NCBI RefSeq assembly: GCF_003672135.1
Contig: NC_039506.1
Coordinates: 12,214,001 to 12,278,000, forward strand
Source of the DNA: Ooceraea biroi
Taxonomy: Eukaryota > Arthropoda > Insecta > Hymenoptera > Formicidae
Direction: 5' to 3'
Length of the DNA stretch: 64,000 bases
The notes beneath the pieces are model-generated. The model saw only the letters and a program-made list of their open reading frames with translations, made no database searches and was not told the origin of the DNA. The position numbers were made by a program, and so were the translations under genes. Shown here in pieces: positions 57,245 to 64,000 of the stretch; position 1 is the stretch's first letter; every line of letters begins with the position of its first letter.

Positions 57245-58165
57245 TAAAAAAAATAAGTTTAATTTTAAGATTTTTTAATTGGATTAAAATTTAGATCTAG
57301 CATCTCTTTAAAATAAACATTGTAACTATATACACGGCTGCGTCTAAGTCGTCCAAATTCCTACAAAGTATAAAGAACAATAATATTTATTTGACATAGT
57401 TATCAATTAACATTAAAAGAATTACCTCATGATTTAAATAACGAAACCTGTCTTTAACATTGCGCTTCCTCCCATCTGTATATGCATTTTTTAAGGTACT
57501 AGCAACACAGGCGCGCGCTACGCGCGCTATTTTATTTTTCAATATTAATGTTTTATTTATCAATATTTTATCAATATAACCGCACTGACAGCCACTATGA
57601 CATTCTGACATTCGCAACACGAAGTTCAAGCCACACGAAGTTCAAGCCAAGCGAGAGAACCAATCAGCATCGCGGAAAAGAGGCAACAATGATTTCGATT
57701 TAATATTTAACATGGCTTTTTTAAGAGTGGAAAAGCCAAAATGTCATGCAAAAATACCTCGGAAATTGCATTTATATATGCAAAATTTACAATAATTATT
57801 CGATTATGATCCTTAAAATTTTTATTCCAAAACATTTGTCGTATGAATTTAGGCCATGTATTCGCATTACCAACAACATCTTGAACCGCAAGCCAAGGAT
57901 TATTATTATATATTTGTTCAACTGAATATACCATTATTTATATAATTATTGAAAAATGAATCGAACACTTAACGCACTGACTATACGACACACTGGTTAC
58001 GTTTGGTTTCTGACAATATAAGAATATGACCGTGAAAATTTGTATATAAACATTGCCACAAATACAGGCGAAGCCCGTCCTCCTGCAAATCTATCTCAAA
58101 GGTACAAGTCTAATCCAATCCGTGTCCAAGAAGTAATAGAATCAGTATTAAATTTATATTGTTAA
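57245..58165 (-). other. Insert with two unrecognised exon-like frames
   Basis: Minus strand: an ATG at 57934 opens MVYSVEQIYNNNPWLAVQDV...FVYIN-like FAYINAISE ending at a GTATTT donor-like site (~57757). A second frame around 57420-57629 has CVASTLKNAYTDGRKRNVKD then RFRYLNHE before GTAATT. Both look like exons of a transposon gene. I do not recognise the family. A CGCGCGCTACGCGCGC palindrome lies at 57511-57528. Confidence 0.35.
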
Positions 58166-58340
58166 TAACTTTTTACTGAACAATGAGCAACGGGAATGGT
58201 CAATGGCCTTGACATCCTTAAGGGTCAAGGTCAACGTCAAGGTCAATCGAAGGTCAGTTGGAGGGTGGTGTGTAAAGGTACACTTTTACCTCAAATTGTT
58301 TTTTATATTTTAATTTAATTTAATAGTCAGTTGCTCTTAC

Positions 58341-58448
58341 CTAGATAACAAGGCGGACGTAAACAATTGACATCTGCCCATACAAGAGCTTTCATCGTTG
58401 CTTTCAGAGTATCCTCTATGCTTCCGCATGTATCAAAAACGGAGATTC
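58341..58448 (-). CDS. Candidate internal exon, receptor ligand-binding-like
   Basis: 108 bp between a TATTTTCAG acceptor and a GTAAGAGC donor, open in one frame with phase 1 at both ends: ISVFDTCGSIEDTLKATMKA, then ALVWADVNCLRPPCYL. The VFDTCGS start resembles the N-terminal ligand-binding lobe (ANF_receptor) of class C GPCRs, but one exon is thin evidence. No partner exon was found in the window, so flanking exons would lie in long introns or outside it. Confidence 0.4.
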
Positions 58449-61098
58449 CTGAAAATATTCAGTTTGTTTTATCAGTTTTTGTTTTCGAGTTGATGACGTT
58501 TTTGTAACTTTGGTTGTAACGTTTTGTAAACATTTCAATCCATTTTATCACAGAGAAAAGTAACCTGATACTAAGTTGTTTCTAGTTGTAGATCACTATA
58601 TATAGGTGGTATTTTATCGCTTAGCGGAAATTGAAGGACGTAAGAAGGAGGATGTAGGGAGGGAGAATTCGGTTGACGAATCAAGTTTTTAAGAATCCGG
58701 GACAATGGCTTTGTTATGTCGGATTGATATTTAGTCCGCTATGTTTGTTGAAATTGTTGGGATATTGGTAAATTTCTAAAAATTCCCTGCTACATTTCTA
58801 AAAATTTTCTAGGAATTTAAGTGCTAGTCTTTACCAATAGTAAAGTTTGTTTGAATAAGATTTTATACCTGGTTTCCATGTTATGTTTTGTTAGGGCTGA
58901 TTGTGTTACATTGTGGTTTAGTCTAATTACAGTTTAATATCCTTTGCATATAGTCACCATTCTCTCAATTTCTCCTATTTAAACTTTATCACAGGTATAG
59001 GGGATTTTAAACTTTAGATGTCCTTTGGGATGCCTTTTATTTTTTGGTTTATTGATAAATTATTATATTTTCATTGGTAGCTTTTAAATGGTTTTTATGT
59101 ATTTTTTAGGATTCTACCAAGTTAGTCTATAATTCCTTGTATGGATAGATGATATTTTTGTGTATTCATTTTTTATCTATTCTTCTTTATCTTTTCGAAT
59201 TGTGTGATGAAGGTTTTTTTGGATTATGTGTCTAGATTATTTTGTTTATCTGTTATAATGTGTATCCGTTTTGTTGAAGCGTATTTTTTGAAATTTGTTT
59301 TATATGTTGTCCTTGTCGCAGATAGGGAAGGTTAATAGGAAAACGTATACTAACGAATCGGGGATTAATTATTTTTCCCCCAGGGGCCACGGCAGCTTCG
59401 ATAACTGTGGTAAAGATCTATCCGAACTGATGTGAATGTGTGTGAATGAATGCATGTGAATGAGCTTGGTTGGCCCGCAACGTCTATTTTCTGTAGACTA
59501 GCTAAGAGAAGAGTAGTAATAGCCCCACGACTGTGCCATCTGGGGGAGACCAAGTACCCGGTATCTATTCCTCGTTGGGACTGAGAGTATGCTTTGCCAA
59601 TATGTATGCCGGTTATAGGAGCTCATTGGTGGATCCGTTCAAGAAAAATTTTGGCAAGTGAATCAGCGAAGACGCCTGTGATGAGTGTCTTCTTCACCAG
59701 ATGGATGTTTAGAGTCAATGCAGGAGTTGAAGTTGCAGTGTCAGGGCGAGAGCGTGGAGGATTGCCTGGCCAATAATTTCTCATATCCAATGTCGTATAG
59801 GGTAAATTCCGACATGTCTAGCTCGGGATTTATGTCAGGTGTCTAGTCGGATTAGGCATCGTTCATTCTCTGAGATGATGTTTAAACCTTTTGTTATCAC
59901 ATCATATTGATATGAAGCCGGCCTATCTGATAATCTTCGTCCGAATGGTGCGGCTAAGATTAGCCACCTGCAAATCTTTGTTGCCGTACCCATAATAACT
60001 GCAACTTATGTTAAAGGAGAAGTGCCCCTACCGCAATAGATGTCCCATAATAGGCGGACATTTTTTATATTTTTTTGCAATATAGATAATGTTTTCAACC
60101 AATATTTTTAACGATGAGGAGGGAGGACCTGTACAAAGAAGATTCAGTCATCGGCGTCTCGGATTTCTTGATCAACAAAGAAGATCAAACCGATGATTAT
60201 AAAAGTAGAGAAGGTGACAAAACCTGACCTTTTATTCTCTAAGAAGGCAGTGCCCGACTAAACACCAGAACAAGAAATATTAAATTCTAGGGACTCGTCC
60301 CTCGCCTGATTTCCGTGGGCTAGGACACGGACACTAACATGGGCGTCACAACCGAATGACGCGGATTCGGAGGTGTTTATTCATAGCTGAACAACCAAGC
60401 AGAAAAGGAGGAGTTCTTCCATCATTCGGGAACACATAACCTAACCGATGCTAAATAGAAGTTCCGGGTCTTAGAACGGCAAGAACTGGAGTTGCTGACG
60501 GAGAAGAGACGGAGGAGAAGGAGTTATTGTCCTGAAGCAAAGGGCATTGGATGGAGAGTTGGAGAAAAATCGAATCTTCCGGAAGGAGGTAGAGAACTTG
60601 CGAGCGCAGGTGGGAAAACTTCAAGCGCTAGCCTGAAGACTATCAAGTCACGACACCGGCCATCCCCTAGTCCATCGCGATTTAACTTTCACAGAATCGG
60701 CTTGCGTATTGTACACAGATGATCTTACAGAACATCCCGGCAGGAGAGATGCCTTCGCGCACAAATCGAGGAGGGCCAGGGAAGAGACGGTGTACAGTGT
60801 ACGTCCTCTTAACAAAAAAAATCTGTTCGACTAATTTTCCACTTTCCTCATTTGATTTTAATAGTATAATGTTTCAACATTTTAAAACAGTTGACGGATA
60901 GTCAATATACACACAACGTAACCTGAAATAAATTCCTAAAGTTTGAAAACTTAGAAGTTAGATATACAAAACCGAATTTACTTGCTTTGAGAAAAAAAGA
61001 GATTTATTCACAACAATTGTTTGCTTCATTACATAATTAACTATAGTCATATTACATAATTAAAATTGTATCCTGAAATTACATAATTACATAGTCAT
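58449..61098. other. Largely unassigned 2.6 kb
   Basis: T-rich DNA to 59.3 kb, then mixed composition. A short coiled-coil-like frame occurs at 60530-60630 (LKQRALDGELEKNRIFRKEV), preceded in another frame by LERQELELLTEKRRRR near 60460. It may be a decayed gag or gene fragment. Nothing else recognised. Confidence 0.4.
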
Positions 61099-61113
61099 AT
61101 TACATAATTAAAA

Positions 61114-61400
61114 GACGCCGTGGCGTAGTTGGTTAGTGCAGAGATCGCTACCCAAAAGATCCAAGTTCAAATCCCGTCATACCACGATGGATTTTTACGG
61201 ACTGTCCTCCCTCGGAAGGCAATGGCAAACCACTGAGGTAGCTTTGCCATGAACATTTTACAAAAATAGAAGTACTTTCGGGCACTTCTGGCGGTTCGGA
61301 ATCCGCCTAAAAATGTAGGTCCCCTATGCTCAGGTATAATCTGCACATCACAATAAGAGAGGAATCACCACGCTCTAACAAAGAGCAATAGGACTGAGAG
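61114..61400 (+). mobile_element. tRNA-derived SINE
   Basis: The left end carries RNA polymerase III boxes: A box TGGCGTAGTTGGTTAGTGC (61121) and B box AGTTCAAATCCCG (~61163). The tRNA-like head is followed by an unrelated body with GGCAATGGCAAACCAC. A perfect 15-bp duplication ATTACATAATTAAAA flanks it (61099-61113, 61401-61415), so it moved recently by LINE machinery. It is not a functional tRNA gene, as no clean cloverleaf continues past the B box. Confidence 0.9.
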
Positions 61401-61415
61401 ATTACATAATTAAAA

Positions 61416-61987
61416 CTGTATCCTGAAATGTTTTCTTTTATGTAAGGAAATAGTATTTATAATAATATGAGTAAATTTGGTTTATTTTAAACACATTTTT
61501 CATCTTTTTAAGAATTTTGAATAAGAATTAAAAAAACCATAAATATCGATTTGCTGTTTCAATAATAAATTGTATTTTTTATGTTCTTTTATTTAATATA
61601 TAGTTATGCTGCTTCTCGCTGCTCTTTCTTAAGATATTAACTTTTTTAAGATCCCCGCCAAGAACTGTCGAATACTATTCTCGAAGTTTGCAAAAATTCA
61701 CTGTTTTAAAACATTTTTCCAAATTATATTTTTAAAAAATTTATTAAGGTAGTTAAATAGAAGTAATTTTACCATGAAACTTTTGTATGAAACATTTTTC
61801 GATATTTCGAATAATTTCCGAGAAAAAGCAAAAAGCCGTCTTACGTTTAAAGGGTGGTTTCACCCCTTAAAACCGTTTTTGGGCCGCAACGGATAATTTC
61901 TAAATTCATCTATTAAGTCGCCCTACATATGTATAAAGTTTCATCAAAATCAGAATTTTCCACTTCGCGATGTTCCCTTGTAAGTAC
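61416..61987. other. Unassigned AT-rich interval
   Basis: Only a small palindrome near 61849 (AAGGGTGGTTTCACCCCTT) and a TTTCATCAAAATCAGAATTTTCC tail-like block before the copia sequence; no gene. Confidence 0.5.
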
Positions 61988-63480
61988 ATTCCACTGTCTT
62001 TCAAAGAGGCAGTAAACGGGTTTGAGTCGGAGCAATGGGCACGTGCAATACATGAAGAGTTGGAGGAGCATAATCGGAACGAGACGTGGTCGATTGTGAC
62101 AGCAGACCCAAGCAAGAAGCTCTTGGACACCAAATAGGTCTTTAAGATTACCAAAGACGAATCTGGACAAGTCAAGCGATTTAAGGCGCGATTGGTCGCG
62201 CGCGGATTTCAACAGAAAGAGAGGCTGGACTACATCCGAAACTTCCGCTCCGGTGATACGATATGATTCTCTGTGGGTGTTCCTGGCGATGACAGCACAA
62301 CTGGATCTCGAGCTAATTCAATTCAACATGAAGACGGCGTTTTTATACGGCGAGATAAAAGAAGAATTTTACCTGAAAAAACCTGAAAGATTAGAAGTCA
62401 ATGACCCAAGTGCGGTGATGTATCGTTTGAACAAGTCACTTTACGGTATCAAACAGGCCGCGAGATATTGAATTTACTAGCTTTTTACGAAAGTATGATC
62501 TCGTGTCATGCGAATCTGAAAAATATATTTTTGTCGATAAAATGGAGAATATGCGTGTATACTTGGCGTTGTTTGTAGACGACGGATTGATCGCATGTAA
62601 ATCTCGCGCAGTTCTTAATTCCATTGTTAACGAGTTAAGTAAAACTTTTAAAATTACTTTCGGTGATGCGTCAATGTTTGTTGGCTTACAAATAGAACGT
62701 TATTGAGTCAAATAATCATTACGGATTCATCAAAGAGCGTATGTCGCGCAAATTATCGAGCAATTTGGCATGAATAGTGCATTTCCAGTGAGCATACCCG
62801 CAGACCCGCACGCGACACTAGATCCCGCGGAGCAAGATGAAATAGAGACTCCAAAAATGCCGTATCGAGAAGCAGTGGGCTCATTGATGTTTCTAGCCAT
62901 GACATCAAGACCTGATATAGCGTTCGCGATAACCGTGCTTAGTCGATTTTTGAACAAACATAACTGAAATCATTGGAATGCGGTAAAGCGCGTCTTCACA
63001 TATTTGATGGGAACCGCGGAAATCGGAATCACGTATAAGGCGGTGGGAACCGTGTATCCGAGTGTATTTTACACTCGAAAGATATTCTGATGCAGGCGTT
63101 GCGGGCGATGTTGAGACGCGACGTTCAACTACGGAATATGTGTTCATGCTCACAGGTGGACCTGTGACATGGGTATCACAACGGCAAAAGTCGGTAACAC
63201 TAAGCACGACTGAGGCAGAATATGTTGCGACCGCAGCGACAGCTAAAGAAGCTGTGTGGCTTAGGAAACCCATGAGCGATATCGGATGTCAGTGCAAGAA
63301 AGCTACAACTCTCTATATAGACAATCAGTCCGCGATACAATTGATGAAAAACTCGGTCACAAGAGAACAAAGCATATAGACATCCGTTATCACTTCCTGC
63401 GTGAAAAGTTAGAAGAGTGCGAGTAAAAGTGTGTTACGTTCCATCAAGTCTGCAGCGGACAGATATTTGTACCAAAGCTT
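61988..63480 (+). pseudogene. Copia RT and RNase H, multiply broken
   Basis: SFKEAVNGFESEQWARAIHE, then a stop (62136-62138) just before VFKITKDESGQVKRFKARLV (normally a Trp there). A frameshift near 62247, then FNMKTAFLYGEIKEEFYLKK and RLNKSLYGIKQAARY, the catalytic LFVDDGLIAC, GSLMFLAMTSRPDIAFA, and RNase H with TWVSQRQKSVTLSTTEAEY and YIDNQSAIQL. Stops at about 62469, 62704 and 62965. Confidence 0.9.
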
Positions 63481-63834
63481 TTCCTAGAGATCGTTTTAAG
63501 ACTTTATGTGCAATGTTAAATTTAACAGATGATTGCATGAAGCACTAAAATGGTGGGAATGTTGAATCTGAAACCGAGTTTGAAGCTTGACGTGCTTCAC
63601 GCAAAGAAGAAGAAGGTAAAGAGGGCGATAGTTCTGATATAGGTGTATTTTTATGCGCGCATGCGAGTTGATTTTTCGTTGTTTGAGCGTTAGCATTTAG
63701 CGTGTGCGCAGAATAAAAGAGAGTTCTTTTTATTTCGTTCGATTAATACGTTATACGTTGTAAAACCGTTTTTTCAACTGTGTGTAACGACTAAATAAAC
63801 AGTTTTGTTCACTTCATTCGCACACGGGCTCTCA
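61988..63834 (+). mobile_element. Copia LTR retrotransposon, 5'-truncated
   Basis: Begins abruptly inside pol (RT) and runs through RNase H to a purine-rich tract (AAAATGGTGGGAA) and a putative 3' LTR of ~275 bp (63560-63834, TG...CA, with AATAAA at about 63712). The 5' LTR, gag, protease and integrase are missing to the left, so LTR age cannot be measured. Confidence 0.85.
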
Positions 63835-64000
63835 TAATTTACGGGATTCCCAAAGGCTCACCATTCCTAATATTCTACTCAAGATATACTGATATTATAC
63901 TGATTACGTTCTTATTAAGCGAACTATAATATTCGAATATGAGACCGGACTACTCTATCTTATACAGTTTGATTTCGATTTACCAATGTCAAATCCATCA
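63835..64000. other. Right flank, nothing recognised
   Basis: 166 bp of AT-rich sequence after the putative LTR; no gene or repeat end identified. Confidence 0.5.

Larger units (their letters stand above)
53218..58320. mobile_element. Palindromic family P element 4, split twice
   Basis: 53218-53386 and 57187-57244 match 43998-44230 of element 2 nearly base for base (CATAAGGAGACATA, CCAAAAGCACAAAACAGGTA, TTTTCTGCTTTAATCGAAAT). About 58165-58320 matches the next part (AATGGTCAATG, GTCAAGGTCAATCGAAGG). A DIRS-like element and a ~0.9 kb sequence interrupt it. Termini not found. Confidence 0.75.

Noticed and set aside
59101..59200. Possible RT catalytic box (WIDDIFV) in T-rich DNA
   Set aside because: No other RT motif in frame nearby and stops follow within 25 codons; chance in T-rich sequence is likely.
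59365..59800. Overlapping short frames on both strands
   Set aside because: No recognisable domain, splice pattern or repeat end; left as unassigned.
61114..61190. A functional tRNA gene
   Set aside because: A and B boxes are present but the sequence continues into a SINE body and is flanked by a 15-bp target duplication; no full cloverleaf is apparent.

Overview
The window is AT-rich nuclear DNA from an insect, most likely a hymenopteran and plausibly an ant. The evidence is an insect ebony gene with short GT-AG exons, embedded TTAGG-type repeats, and a dense mix of Tc1/mariner, hAT, Transib, BEL/Pao, copia, DIRS-like and LINE elements. There are no operons or bacterial signals. The species call is inference.

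1-8 kb: seven exons of ebony (beta-alanyl amine synthase), 590 residues of open frame running to the stop, with the N-terminus off the left edge. Intron 4 holds nested miniature transposons. 8-17 kb: non-coding DNA with small inverted-repeat elements, then a 2534-bp LTR-like element (TGT...ACA ends, 4-bp target duplication), then a DD41D mariner whose 3' half is present twice as 854-bp inverted arms. 17-18.5 kb: a small three-exon gene on the minus strand (100 aa, two predicted membrane helices), assembled here from splice sites. 19.5-22 kb: a long-TIR MITE and a decayed Tc1-like (DD34E) transposon.

22-45.4 kb: one decayed plus-strand LINE (LINE A) acts as a landing pad. In order along it sit a minus-strand Jockey-like LINE B (12-bp duplication), a Tc1-like hairpin element, a minus-strand BEL/Pao element (225-bp LTRs, 5-bp duplication) that itself carries a second copy of the 2534-bp LTR-like element, and two members of a palindromic family (here called family P: GGTAA termini, 8-bp duplications, shared GC-rich core). 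One of these carries a ZMYM1-like hAT element (8-bp duplication). Removing the insertions restores a nearly continuous LINE A reading order: ORF1, endonuclease, reverse transcriptase.

45.4-58.3 kb: a third family P element carrying a Transib-like element, a ubiquitin-specific-protease-like pseudogene, a second DD41D mariner fragment with a small intron, a Merlin transposase fragment, and a fourth family P copy split by a DIRS-like element. 58.3-64 kb: one candidate exon of a host gene, featureless sequence, a tRNA-derived SINE with a perfect 15-bp duplication, and the 3' half of a copia element with its putative 3' LTR.

Only ebony, the small membrane-protein gene and perhaps the 58.4 kb exon look like host genes. 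Everything else is transposon-derived or unassigned. The most unusual signals are family P with its conserved non-coding core and TTAGG arrays, the paired 2534-bp elements, and several very long hairpins.
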